In this document: piece after piece, positions 22,541 through 30,834 of the stretch
Position numbering within the stretch: position 1 is the first letter of the stretch
How the letters are laid out: the number at the start of each line of letters is the position of its first letter
Assembly: GCA_005789645.1 (NCBI GenBank)
Contig: SXXH01000215.1
Location: 1-36,923 of the forward strand
DNA from: Planctomycetia bacterium
GTDB lineage: Bacteria; Planctomycetota; UBA1135; GCA-002686595
Direction: 5' to 3'
DNA: 36,923 nt
Translations under genes and position numbers: made by a program
Notes under the pieces: generated by a model
The model's input: only the letters and a program-made list of their open reading frames with translations
Database searches by the model: none
Told to the model about the DNA's origin: nothing

Positions 22541-24039
22541 AGTTGGACGCGCGCAGCAAGGCGCCGGCTTGGACCTTGGCGGTGCTCGCAGCCGCCTTCT
22601 TCGCGTGGTGCGGGTCCGACTCGCGCACCACTTCGCCCGCGACCGAAGCACCGACGGCTTCCCGTGCGCGTGCGAGCACGCAGTCGGTCTCCTTGGCGGC
22701 GGCTCGATCATCCACGGACGATGCATCGCCGCGCGTCGCGTTGGGTGCGTCGACCACGCCCCTCGAAGGGGACGTGCAGCGCGCCCCAGGCGAGGCGGCG
22801 GCCTCCACGCCCTCGTCCATCGTGGGACACCTCTACGACGAGACGCACGCGCCACTTGCCGCGCGCGCCGTGGCGGCCACGCGTCCACACGCGGACTTCG
22901 GCTGGCGGCTTCCGCTCGTGGGAGCGCGCGCCATCACGAACGACGCGGGCTTCTTCGAGCTGCGCGACTTGTCCCCCGGCGAGTGGCACCTGGAGCTCGA
23001 GTCGCGTCCCAGCCAGGTCCTGCGCGCCATCGCCAAGGTCGTGGTGCCCGAAGCCGGCGCCGCGGTGGTGGACATGATCGTGCCCGGCGCACGACGCCTC
23101 GTCTTGATCCTCGAGTCGGAGGAGGAAGACGTGGGCTTCCCGGTGGAACTGCGGCGCATCGACGCGGAGCGCACTCTCGTCGCGCACGCGGTGGCGCGTG
23201 GCTCGCGTTCGTCCTTCTGGGACTGGTTCGACGCGCCCGAGCCCGAGCCGCTCGTCTTCGACTTGCTCGAGCCGGCTCTGTACGAGCTGCGCGTGCACGC
23301 CTTCCTGGAGCGCGACCCGCACGCGCCCAGCTTGGCATGGCCGGTCGATCTGCGCGCTGGAGATCAGACCTTGCGGGAGGTCGTGGACCTGCGCCGCTTC
23401 CGTCGCGCGCAAGCGGCGAATGATCCAGTGGCGCAGCCCGGTGCCATCGCCGCCGATGCCGAACGCGCGAGCTTGAGCGGCACCGTGCTGCTCGCCTCGG
23501 GTCTACCTTTGGCGGGTGCTCCATTGGCTTGGCTGCCCACGCGCTTGCCTTCCGTCGTGCGCAAGCCCGCGAGAACGACCACCGACGACATGGGCCGCTT
23601 CGTGTTCGCGGGCGCCGACGCGGATCTCGCGTGGTTGGCCCACGTGCAGGACGCGCGTTGCTTCGGCGTGGTGCGCATCGCCAAGACGGGTGCCCCGCCG
23701 CGTGCGCCCATGCACATCGAACTTGGCGAGGGCCGCCGCGCCGACATCGCCTTGGAGCTTCCGCCGGAGCTGGTCGCGGAGGGTTGGCTGCGGCTTGAAG
23801 TGGTGGCGCAGCACGAGCCCGACGAACCGCTCGCCGCGGCGTGGTTCCTCGATCCGCGGCACCTCGAAGACGGCGTGCGCGCCAAGGTCGCCCTGCGCGG
23901 CTTGCCGCCGCTCTTGTGCTTCTTGCGCGTGCTCGCCCCGGGCTTGGATGGTGCGCCGCGCGCCTTCGAGTGGCCGTTGGACTTGCGCGCCGGGGACGGG
24001 CTCGCGAAGCACGAGTTGACCGTGGAAGACCTGCGCTAG
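22537..24039 (+). CDS. Carboxypeptidase-regulatory-like domain protein, exported
   Basis: This is a 500-residue protein of unknown function. The proposed TTG start at 22537 overlaps the previous stop (TTGA), which suggests translational coupling; a second TTG at 22543 is possible. A hydrophobic segment (APAWTLAVLAAAFFAWCG) acts as signal or anchor, followed by a low-complexity Ser/Thr/Ala stretch to about residue 90. Two beta-sandwich modules of the carboxypeptidase-regulatory/MSCRAMM type follow. The first is SSIVGHLYDETHAPLAARAV with AITNDAGFFELRDLSPGEWHLEL. The second is ASLSGTVLLASGLPLAGAPL with TTTDDMGRFVFAGADADLAWL. Each has the G-x-V ... G-x-F pattern of this fold. The 786-residue ORF in the track is a spurious N-terminal extension. 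A surface or periplasmic location is inferred. Confidence 0.65.
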   Translation: MKLDARSKAPAWTLAVLAAAFFAWCGSDSRTTSPATEAPTASRARASTQSVSLAAARSSTDDASPRVALGASTTPLEGDVQRAPGEAAASTPSSIVGHLYDETHAPLAARAVAATRPHADFGWRLPLVGARAITNDAGFFELRDLSPGEWHLELESRPSQVLRAIAKVVVPEAGAAVVDMIVPGARRLVLILESEEEDVGFPVELRRIDAERTLVAHAVARGSRSSFWDWFDAPEPEPLVFDLLEPALYELRVHAFLERDPHAPSLAWPVDLRAGDQTLREVVDLRRFRRAQAANDPVAQPGAIAADAERASLSGTVLLASGLPLAGAPLAWLPTRLPSVVRKPARTTTDDMGRFVFAGADADLAWLAHVQDARCFGVVRIAKTGAPPRAPMHIELGEGRRADIALELPPELVAEGWLRLEVVAQHEPDEPLAAAWFLDPRHLEDGVRAKVALRGLPPLLCFLRVLAPGLDGAPRAFEWPLDLRAGDGLAKHELTVEDLR

Positions 24040-24064
24040 CCCACGCCCCACGCAGGGCTTGGGC

Positions 24065-26287
24065 TCACAGCCCGAGCAGCAGTCCACCCTGGTGCACGAC
24101 GAAGCTCGCGACCCACGCCAGAGCCGTCATGTACACGAACAAGAACACGGGCCAACCCCACGAACGCGTCTCGCGCTTGATCGCGGCCAGGGTGCTCATG
24201 CACTGGCAAGCCAGCGCGAAGAACACCATCAGGGACAAGCCCACGAGCGGCGTGTAGACCGGGCGTCCATCGGCGTGCGCCTCGGCCTTGATGGCCTCGC
24301 GCAGCGTGTCCGACTCCTCGTCGACGCCGCCTCCGATGCCGTAGACGACGCCCATCGTCGACACGAACACCTCGCGCGCGGCGAACGCGCCGACGAGGCC
24401 CACGCCGATCTTCCAGTCGAAGCCCAACGGCTCGATCAGCGGCTCGATCGCATGGCCGAAGCGTCCACCCCAGCTCGAGGCCAACGAGTCGGACGCGAGG
24501 CGCGCGTCGGCCGCTTCGACGGCGGAGGCTTGTTCGGCCTCGGGCAAGGTCGCGGCCGCGACCACCGTCTGCGCGTGGCGCGCTTGCGCCGCTTCGTCCT
24601 TCGGGAAGCTCAAGAGGAACCACAGCGCGATGGTGCAGGCGAGGATCACTCCACCGGCCTCGCGCAGGAACGACGACGCGCGTTGGCCCATCATGCCCAG
24701 CACGCTCGGCCAATGCGGCGCGCGGTAGGCGGGCAACTCGAGGATCAGCGGAGCGCCTTGGCCGCGGAACAGCGTCCGGGACAGGACCGCGGCCGCCACC
24801 AACGCGACCAGCGTGCTGAACAGGTACATGGCCGCCATGAGCAGCCCTTGCACCGGCACGAACCCGGCCACCACCACGGGCGGCCACAAGGCGCCGATGA
24901 GCAGCGTGTAGACGGGCAGGCGCGCGCTGCAAGTCATCAGCGGCACGACCAGCATGGTCAGCAACCGGTCGCGTCGCCGTTCCATCGTGCGCGTGGCGAG
25001 GATGGCCGGCACGGCGCAGGCATAGCCCGACAGCATGGGCACGAAGGCGCGACCCGACAGGCCCATCGCGCGCATGACGCGATCCATCAACGCGGCCACG
25101 CGCGCCATGTAGCCGGTGTCCTCCATCAATCCGATGAAGAAGAACAAGAGCAGGATCTGCGGCAGGACCACGACCACGCTGCCGACGCCGGCCACGACGC
25201 CCTCGACGACGAAGTCGGCGAACAAGCCCGCGGGCAAGATGGAGCGCGCGGCGTCGCCGACATGGCCCATGGCGCCCTCGACCAGGCCGATGAGCGGATC
25301 GCTCCACGCGAACAAGGCTTGGAACACGACGACCATCAAGCCCAGGAACAGTCCGAAGCCCAGCAACGGATGCAGCAGGACGGCGTCGATGCGCTCGCTC
25401 GCGGTGCGCGAAGGCGAGGCTCGGACCACGAAGCCCGACATGCGCTCGTCGATCCACGCGTAGCGCGCCGCGATCAACTCGTCGTCGGTGGATCGACCAC
25501 CTTGGGCGGCTGCCTGTCGCGTCGCCAGCGCGCGGGCGCGCAAGTCCGGAGGGACGCCTTCCAACTCGTCGCGTTCCTCGACCGACAGCAGGGCCCATTC
25601 CGCGAAGGCGCGCGCGCGTGCGTTCGAGCCCAGCGACCAGGACTCGGGCACGCACCGGGCGACTTGGGCGAGGTCGGCCTCCAGTTCCCGCGGCAAGGCG
25701 CGGCGTGGCGAGCGCGCGTCGTTCCCGTCCTGGCGGCCTTCGCCCTTCGGACCTCCGTCGCCGGCGAGCGCCTCGGCGACGCACTCGAGCAACGAGGTGA
25801 AGTCGCGATCGTGCAAGGCGGACACGAGCACGACCCGCGCGCCGAGTTCGCGTTCGAGCGCGGCGACATCGACGCGTTCGCCGCGCTTGGCGAGCTGGTC
25901 GGCCATGTTCAGCGCCACGACGACAGGCGTGCCGAGCTCGAGCACTTGCAGCGCGAGGTACAAGTTGCGCGACAACTGCGTGGCGTCGAGCACGAGCACG
26001 ATGGCATCGGGACGCGGTTCGCCCGCGACGCCGGCCACGCACTGCAACGCCAACTCCTCCTCGCGGCTCCGGGCGGCCAATGAATAGGCGCCCGGCACAT
26101 CCAGCAGCTGCACCTTGGTTCCGCCAGGCAGCGCGCATTCGCCCGCCACGCGTTCGACGGTCACGCCCGCGTAGTTGCCGACCTTCTGGCGCAGACCGGT
26201 CAGGCGGTTGAAGAGCGTGGTCTTGCCGGTGTTGGGGTTGCCGGCGAGCGCCACCAGCGGCCGGCGATCGGTGGAGGAAGCGTCCAT
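24065..26287 (-). CDS. feoB: Ferrous iron transporter FeoB
   Basis: FeoB imports Fe(II) across the inner membrane and carries a GTP-binding domain. From ATG 26287 it is 740 residues; the track's longer version overlaps feoA. The G motifs are GNPNTGKTT (G1, residues 16-24), the switch threonine in NYAGVTVE (G2), DVPG (G3) and NMAD (G4). A helical GDI-like region follows, then the membrane domain with two Gate-type segments (LLFFFIGLMEDTGYMARVAALMDRVMRAMGLSGRAFVPMLSGYACAVPAI begins the first). The usual GCNVPAI motif is ACAVPAI here, keeping the cysteine position, and CSARLPVY is present. The C terminus has typical hydrophobic helices. It is 10 bp downstream of feoA, so they form an operon. Confidence 0.95.
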   Translation of the reverse strand: MDASSTDRRPLVALAGNPNTGKTTLFNRLTGLRQKVGNYAGVTVERVAGECALPGGTKVQLLDVPGAYSLAARSREEELALQCVAGVAGEPRPDAIVLVLDATQLSRNLYLALQVLELGTPVVVALNMADQLAKRGERVDVAALERELGARVVLVSALHDRDFTSLLECVAEALAGDGGPKGEGRQDGNDARSPRRALPRELEADLAQVARCVPESWSLGSNARARAFAEWALLSVEERDELEGVPPDLRARALATRQAAAQGGRSTDDELIAARYAWIDERMSGFVVRASPSRTASERIDAVLLHPLLGFGLFLGLMVVVFQALFAWSDPLIGLVEGAMGHVGDAARSILPAGLFADFVVEGVVAGVGSVVVVLPQILLLFFFIGLMEDTGYMARVAALMDRVMRAMGLSGRAFVPMLSGYACAVPAILATRTMERRRDRLLTMLVVPLMTCSARLPVYTLLIGALWPPVVVAGFVPVQGLLMAAMYLFSTLVALVAAAVLSRTLFRGQGAPLILELPAYRAPHWPSVLGMMGQRASSFLREAGGVILACTIALWFLLSFPKDEAAQARHAQTVVAAATLPEAEQASAVEAADARLASDSLASSWGGRFGHAIEPLIEPLGFDWKIGVGLVGAFAAREVFVSTMGVVYGIGGGVDEESDTLREAIKAEAHADGRPVYTPLVGLSLMVFFALACQCMSTLAAIKRETRSWGWPVFLFVYMTALAWVASFVVHQGGLLLGL

Positions 26288-26297
26288 GCGCGCGCCG

Positions 26298-26525
26298 TCA
26301 AAGCGGCTGCACCTGCAAGGCCGCCGCTTCGTCGATGCGCAGGTTGACATGGCCCCCGCGCACCTCCAGCTCGAGCAAGCCGCCCAAGGCGAGGCGGCGC
26401 ACCAGACGCACCTGCGTGCCAGGGAGGAAACCCATCTCCATCAAGCGCCGCCGGAAGGAACGCTCTCCGCCGACGGCTTCGATGCGGGCCGCCTGTCCGG
26501 GGGCCATGGTCGCGAGTAGTGCCAT
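26298..26525 (-). CDS. feoA: Ferrous iron transport protein FeoA
   Basis: FeoA is a small SH3-like cytoplasmic protein needed for FeoB-dependent Fe(II) uptake, probably by acting on the FeoB G domain. The 75-residue protein has the family pattern: MAPGQAARIEAVGG, then RRRLMEMGFLPGTQVRLVRRLALGGLLELEVRGGHVNLRIDEAAAL. The RL-x-EMGF-x-PG-x-x-V segment and the final LR-x-x-EA are the strongest marks. A candidate operator (26531-26545) lies 5 bp upstream of the ATG. I see no feoC. Confidence 0.93.
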   Translation of the reverse strand: MALLATMAPGQAARIEAVGGERSFRRRLMEMGFLPGTQVRLVRRLALGGLLELEVRGGHVNLRIDEAAALQVQPL

Positions 26526-26530
26526 GATTT

Positions 26531-26545
26531 TGAGACCTGATCTCA
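26531..26545 (-). promoter_or_regulatory. Candidate iron-responsive operator upstream of feoA
   Basis: On the minus strand TGAGATC-A-GGTCTCA is a 7-1-7 inverted repeat with six of seven positions symmetric. The arrangement is that of Fur boxes, but the sequence matches the Fur consensus only partly. It lies directly downstream of a possible promoter: -35 TTGGCG (26569-26574), a 17-bp spacer and -10 TTAAAC (26546-26551). A repressor bound here would block transcription start. Confidence 0.4.
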
Positions 26546-26711
26546 GTTTAAGGGCCGCTGGCTTCGGACGCCAATACGGGCCCTTGGAGTCATCGCGGTC
26601 TTGCCCAAATCATGCAGCGGCGCCCTCGAACCGCGCGCCGAGCGATTCCAAGCCAGCCAGAGCCAGCCCGAGTCTGCCAAGCGCCACGCCGACCGCTATG
26701 CTCCGCGCTCG

Positions 26712-27392
26712 ATGGACGCCAAGGAGATCGCCGGTCGCCGCGCGGCCGCGGAAGCCCAACCCGGGATGTTGCTGGGCCTGGGCACGGGCTCGACGGTGCA
26801 TTGGACCCTGCAAGCCCTGGGAGAACGCGCGGCGCGCGGCGAACGTGTGCGCGGCGTGCCGACCTCGCTCGACACCGAGCGCAAGGCGCGCCAGTTGGGC
26901 ATCGAAATCCTGCGCCTCGACGAAGTCGTGGCGCTCGACCTCGCCATCGACGGTGCCGACGAGATCGACGCGCGCTTTCGCATGATCAAGGGCGGCGGTG
27001 GGGCCTTGCTGCGCGAGAAGGTCGTCGCCTCGCTGGCTAGGCGCGTCGTCATCGTCGTCGGCGCGAACAAGGTGGTCGAGCGCCTTGGCACGACCTTCGC
27101 GCTGCCGATCGAGGTCGTGCCCTTCGCGCTCGCTCCGGTGGCGCGGCGCCTCGCGTTGCTTGGATGCGATCCCAAGTTGCGCTTGGGCAAGGACGGCCTC
27201 GAATACCGCACCGACAACGGCAACGCCATCCTCGATTGCGCCTTCGCGCACGGCATCGCGGATCCCGAGCGCCTCGAGCGCGACATCGACGCGATCCCCG
27301 GCGTGGTGGAGTCCGGCTTGTTCCTGGGCTTGGCGCACGCGCGCGTGGTGGGCCACGACGACGGGCGTTGCGAAGTCGTCGAGCAAGCCTGA
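26712..27392 (+). CDS. rpiA: Ribose-5-phosphate isomerase A
   Basis: RpiA interconverts ribose 5-phosphate and ribulose 5-phosphate in the pentose phosphate pathway. From ATG 26712 it is 226 residues, the usual size; the track's ATG at 26601 adds an unlikely basic leader. The motifs are GLGTGSTVHW (phosphate-binding loop), VPTSLDTERKARQLGI, DLAIDGADEID (catalytic aspartates), KGGGGALLREKVVA (catalytic glutamate and lysine) and YRTDNGNAILDCAF. The C-terminal IPGVVESGLFLGLAHARVVG is also standard. The gene diverges from feoA with 186 bp between the starts and converges with the cytochrome gene. Confidence 0.95.
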   Translation: MDAKEIAGRRAAAEAQPGMLLGLGTGSTVHWTLQALGERAARGERVRGVPTSLDTERKARQLGIEILRLDEVVALDLAIDGADEIDARFRMIKGGGGALLREKVVASLARRVVIVVGANKVVERLGTTFALPIEVVPFALAPVARRLALLGCDPKLRLGKDGLEYRTDNGNAILDCAFAHGIADPERLERDIDAIPGVVESGLFLGLAHARVVGHDDGRCEVVEQA

Positions 27393-27422
27393 GGCACCGC
27401 GCCGCCAGTCCGCCACAGGCGG

Positions 27423-27453
27423 CGTCCCGCCCGACTGGTGGTCGGACGGGACG
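27423..27453. terminator. Likely bidirectional terminator hairpin
   Basis: CGTCCCGCCCGAC pairs with GTCGGACGGGACG (12 of 13 positions, one C-A mismatch) around the loop TGGTG. It lies between the convergent ends of rpiA and the cytochrome gene. A second palindrome, GGGCGCC-GC-GGCGCCC, follows at 27465-27480, directly before the cytochrome stop codon. Neither has a T-run. Confidence 0.6.
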
Positions 27454-27486
27454 CAGGGACGAGAGGGCGCCGCGGCGCCCGCGAAG

Positions 27487-30408
27487 TCAGAGCGACTTGA
27501 TGTAGGCGAGCAGCGCCTCGATGTCCGCGTCGACATTGGTGCTGGTCAAGGTCGTTTGAACCTTGGAGGCACCTTGCGCGAACTGTTCATGTCCGCGCAC
27601 GTCGTGGAACTCGTTGAAGAACTTCTGCAAGCCGGGATACGGCGTTTGGCCCGGGAAGGCCGGCGTGCCGTAGACGGGCGAAGTCATCTGCGACTGCGGA
27701 TCGAGGATCGAGCGCAGGGTGAACGACGAGTGGTCGTGGAAGTAGGGCGCGGTCGCGAACACGCCGAGCTTGGTGGGGATCGAGAACAAGCCCGGGCTGC
27801 GCGAGAAGATGCGCGTCGAGCTGCCCGCGTCGCAGTTCCCGTCGAGCGCCGGGTCGCACGGGCACTCGTAGCTGTTCGGGTCGTCGCGACGGAAGTCGTC
27901 GTGGCCATCGACGTTCATCGGGACATAGGTCTCGAGATCGCTGTAGCCGTCCGCGTTGCGGTCGAGCTCCGGCACGCCGTCGCCATCGTCGTCGACGTTC
28001 AAGCCCGAGTTGATGTTCCTGATGTTGAGGGCCACGATGTTCTCGCGCAGCGAGAAGCAGTTGGGGTCCACCGCCGGGCCGAGGTTGTCGCCCGTCGTCA
28101 ACAAGGGGTTGAGGAAGTCCTGCGTGAAGAAGCGCGGTCCGGCAAAGCTGCCGTTGACGACTTCGCGCGGGTGGCACACGGCGCAACCGGCATTGCGGTT
28201 GCCCGGGTTGAAGCCCGTGTCGTTGGTGCCGAAGAACAGGTCCTTGCCGATCTGCGCCTGGGCGGTGAGGCCGAAGGTGGTCGGATCACGGTGCGGGTTC
28301 AACGGGATGGGCAACGTCTCGTGGAAATCGATCATCGCCTGCTGCTCGGCGGCGCTGAACAGGCCGGTGCCGCCGTTCTCGCCGTGGAACATCGGGCCGG
28401 TCTCGCCGGCGTTCAGGCGCTGGCCCTTCCACAAGAGCAGGCCGGTGGCGCGGATGCCGCCATACATCGGCATGGTCGAGCGCGGGCCGGCGGGGCGCTG
28501 CCACACGTTGCCGTCCTCGCCGCCCTCGAAGTGGCACGAAGCGCAGCTGTTGTTGAAGTGGTCGGCGATCTGCGCGCGCGAGGAGTCCTCGAACATCTCT
28601 TGGCCGAGGCGCTGCGAGGCCGTCATCTTGTCGACGCCCGTGACGAGCGGGAGCTGGCTGGCGACCTTGGAGATCTGGCCGGTCTTCCAGTTGACCCGCA
28701 AGGTCGACAGCGTGCGCGTGCCTTCGTTGTGGATGTGCACCAGGGCGTCGTCGTTGATCGTCTTGGTGTCGTCGATCACCACCATGCCCAGGGGGATGTC
28801 GCCCATGGCCGTGGTCGTGTCGAGCGGCTGGCGCTCCTGGTGGCGGAAGCGCGGCGGGAACGCCGTCATGTACTCGAAGTTGCTGCCCGCGACCTTGTAC
28901 AGGAACAGGTCCTCCGAACCGCGGTTGAGCATCAAGACGCGGCTGCCTGCGTTGTTGTACGACACGAGTCCCGGCTGCCCGGCGTGGTGGCCGAGCTTGT
29001 TCGTGGCGTTGTGCTGGGTGCGCACGAAGATGCGCAGGCCGTTCGACAGGTAGTTCTGGTTGTTGCGGGTGACGAGCGCCTGCGCCACGAACACGCGGCC
29101 GTCGTAGGCCGCCGCCGCGGGAATGGCGAAGCTGGCCGTGTCGCCGAAGACGGGCACGGTCACGCGGCCTTCGACGTAGAAGGTGCCTTGCGACACGATC
29201 GGCGAGGCCTGCAGGATCTCGCGTCGACCAAGCAGCAACACCGCGCTGTCGCCGGGGCGGAGGCCGTCGATCTTCAGCGTCGCGATCGAGCCCAGCGTGG
29301 GCACGCCCGATCCTCCGAGCGAGATGAGGTCGCCCGCCGGCGTGGTCGCCGACGAACCGAAGGGCACGTACTCCGCGGGCGTGCGCGTGTCGGCGATCTG
29401 GTGGTGCAGGCGGCGCGACAGGTCGCCGGCCACGCCGAAGCTGTTGGCCACGAGGTCGACCATGGTCAGCGCGGGGTACACGCGGTTGGCGTGGTCACCC
29501 GTGATCGCGCCGGCGAAGTCGAAGTTCACATCATGGTTGATGTTGTGCAGCACGTGCGGCACCAAGGCGCGCGTGCCATCCGGCGAGATCGCCACATCCT
29601 CGAGGAAGCGCGGCTCGCCTTGGCTCTGGATGGTGCGCACGGGGGTCGGGTTGAACACCGGATCGAAGTCGTAGTCGTCGGTGTTGATCTTGGCTGCGAC
29701 GGAAGCGCCCGTCGGCACGCCTTGCGCGTTGAGCTGCACGGACACGACCGACAGGTACGGCGACTTGTGGTGCGTGATGACGAGCTTCGAGCTGTCCGAC
29801 CAGATGGAGAAGCCGCGCGGGTTGCCCAGGTCCGCCATGCCGTCGCGGTTGGCGTCCACATCGGCCATCGTCATGCCGGCCGGGATGGACGACAGGTCGT
29901 TGGGGAAGTCGAGGGCCGCGACCTGCACCAAGGTCGACGCGTCGAAGAAGCGCAGCGTCGCCGAACGCATGCCGCCCACCACGAAGTACTTGCCGTTCGG
30001 CGCCGTGGCGACGCCGTAGGGCTCCACGCCCACGCCCGACAAGGTGGTTTGCACCGCGAGCGTCGCGGTGTTGATCACGCTGACCGTGCCGGGCAGGGAA
30101 CCGGCGGGGAAGCCCGTGATCTCGTTGGCCTCGCGCGGAATGTTGCCGCGCTTGTTCGTCACGAAGGCGCGCGAGCCGTCGGCGGAGAACGAGATGGTGC
30201 GCGGATCGACGCCGACCGGGATCTCGGCCACGATGCTGCGCGTGGTCAGGTTGACCACGGAGACCGTGTCGTTGTCGCGGTTGCAGACCCACAGACGGGT
30301 CGGGTTGTTCGGTTGCATGCCCAGCGAGTTGACCTTGATGTGCTGCGCGGACGCGGCAGGAGCCAAACACAGGGCTACGAGGGCTGAGGCGAGGAGGGTC
30401 GGCTTCAT
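27487..30408 (-). CDS. Beta-propeller / di-haem cytochrome c peroxidase-like secreted protein
   Basis: This is a 973-residue exported protein with a signal peptide (MKPTLLASALVALCLAPAASAQ). Residues 25-340 form a YVTN-type beta-propeller (LWVCNRDNDTVSVVNLTTRSIVAEIPVGVDPRTISFSADGSRAFVTN and later blades). About 360-465 a separate beta domain is inserted, ending YLSNGLRIFV, which recalls the planctomycete C-terminal domains in this window. One more blade (GSRVLMLNRGSEDLFLYKV) follows. The second half is a MauG/cytochrome c peroxidase-like domain with two haem sites, CASCH (622-626) and CAVCH (742-746). It also has a calcium-loop-like DDDGDGVPELDRNADGYSD (806-824) and the typical end KLGVFATAPYFHDHSSFTLRSIL. 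A periplasmic redox role is likely; the substrate is unknown. Confidence 0.85.
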   Translation of the reverse strand: MKPTLLASALVALCLAPAASAQHIKVNSLGMQPNNPTRLWVCNRDNDTVSVVNLTTRSIVAEIPVGVDPRTISFSADGSRAFVTNKRGNIPREANEITGFPAGSLPGTVSVINTATLAVQTTLSGVGVEPYGVATAPNGKYFVVGGMRSATLRFFDASTLVQVAALDFPNDLSSIPAGMTMADVDANRDGMADLGNPRGFSIWSDSSKLVITHHKSPYLSVVSVQLNAQGVPTGASVAAKINTDDYDFDPVFNPTPVRTIQSQGEPRFLEDVAISPDGTRALVPHVLHNINHDVNFDFAGAITGDHANRVYPALTMVDLVANSFGVAGDLSRRLHHQIADTRTPAEYVPFGSSATTPAGDLISLGGSGVPTLGSIATLKIDGLRPGDSAVLLLGRREILQASPIVSQGTFYVEGRVTVPVFGDTASFAIPAAAAYDGRVFVAQALVTRNNQNYLSNGLRIFVRTQHNATNKLGHHAGQPGLVSYNNAGSRVLMLNRGSEDLFLYKVAGSNFEYMTAFPPRFRHQERQPLDTTTAMGDIPLGMVVIDDTKTINDDALVHIHNEGTRTLSTLRVNWKTGQISKVASQLPLVTGVDKMTASQRLGQEMFEDSSRAQIADHFNNSCASCHFEGGEDGNVWQRPAGPRSTMPMYGGIRATGLLLWKGQRLNAGETGPMFHGENGGTGLFSAAEQQAMIDFHETLPIPLNPHRDPTTFGLTAQAQIGKDLFFGTNDTGFNPGNRNAGCAVCHPREVVNGSFAGPRFFTQDFLNPLLTTGDNLGPAVDPNCFSLRENIVALNIRNINSGLNVDDDGDGVPELDRNADGYSDLETYVPMNVDGHDDFRRDDPNSYECPCDPALDGNCDAGSSTRIFSRSPGLFSIPTKLGVFATAPYFHDHSSFTLRSILDPQSQMTSPVYGTPAFPGQTPYPGLQKFFNEFHDVRGHEQFAQGASKVQTTLTSTNVDADIEALLAYIKSL

Positions 30409-30663
30409 AGGATGGGTCGGGATTCGAGGCTCGGCGGTATGGTCGAGACGCCGTGCAACGAGACGAAGCCCCCCGCGGCAGGAGGCTTTCAGACCTAGAT
30501 GAGGCTACCCCGCCGCGGGTTCCACGGGGGGCGCCGGAATGGGCATGGAGTGCCAAAATCCGCGCAAAGGGGCAAAAATCTCCGGAGTTCGGCCTCTGTC
30601 GTAATATGCGGCTTTGTATGGAGCGGCGTGCTATGCGCCGACCGCGGGCCCTCTGCGCAATCG

Positions 30664-30687
30664 TTCGGGAGGAAATTTCTGCCCGAA
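30664..30687. promoter_or_regulatory. 24-bp palindrome, candidate operator
   Basis: TTCGGG-AG-GAAATTTC-TG-CCCGAA is symmetric at 20 of 24 positions; only the AG/TG spacers break the symmetry. It lies about 148 bp before fliK and 256 bp from the divergent cytochrome start. The regulator is unknown. Confidence 0.45.
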
Positions 30688-30803
30688 CACGCTGTGGGGA
30701 CCGGCAATCCATGCGCATCGGGCCAGGGTCGGTGCCCTGCTTCGGAGACTCCAGTTTGCTGTAACACTCTTATTTTTAGCGACTTAGGCCATTTCCGTGC
30801 GTC

Positions 30804-30823
30804 TTGGCCGTGCGCTTGCTCCC
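30804..30823 (+). promoter_or_regulatory. Sigma-54-like promoter motif upstream of fliK
   Basis: TTGGCC-GTG-CGCTTGCTCCC carries GG and GC separated by 10 bp, as in -24/-12 promoters (TTGGC-N7-TTGC-W). A nearly identical motif stands at the same distance, 31 nt from motif start to ATG, ahead of flgF. The implied transcription start would leave a leader of only about 4-5 nt, which is odd because an AAGGAGG sequence (30824-30830) follows the motif. Confidence 0.5.
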
Positions 30824-30834
30824 AAGGAGGCGCA

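Larger units (their letters stand above)
30409..30834. other. Regulatory gap between the cytochrome gene and fliK
   Basis: These 426 bp hold promoters for two divergent units and no credible gene. Visible elements are an imperfect hairpin (AAGCC-c-CC ... GG-a-GGCTT, about 30467-30486), a TAATAT hexamer (30602-30607), a short hairpin CGGCG-tgctatg-CGCCG, the 24-bp palindrome at 30664-30687, an AT-rich stretch (about 30760-30780) and the sigma-54-like motif at 30804-30823. Confidence 0.55.

Noticed and set aside
26998-30387. 1129-residue plus-strand ORF opposite the cytochrome gene
   Set aside because: The minus-strand frame has a signal peptide, propeller blades and two CxxCH sites; the plus-strand frame has none of these.
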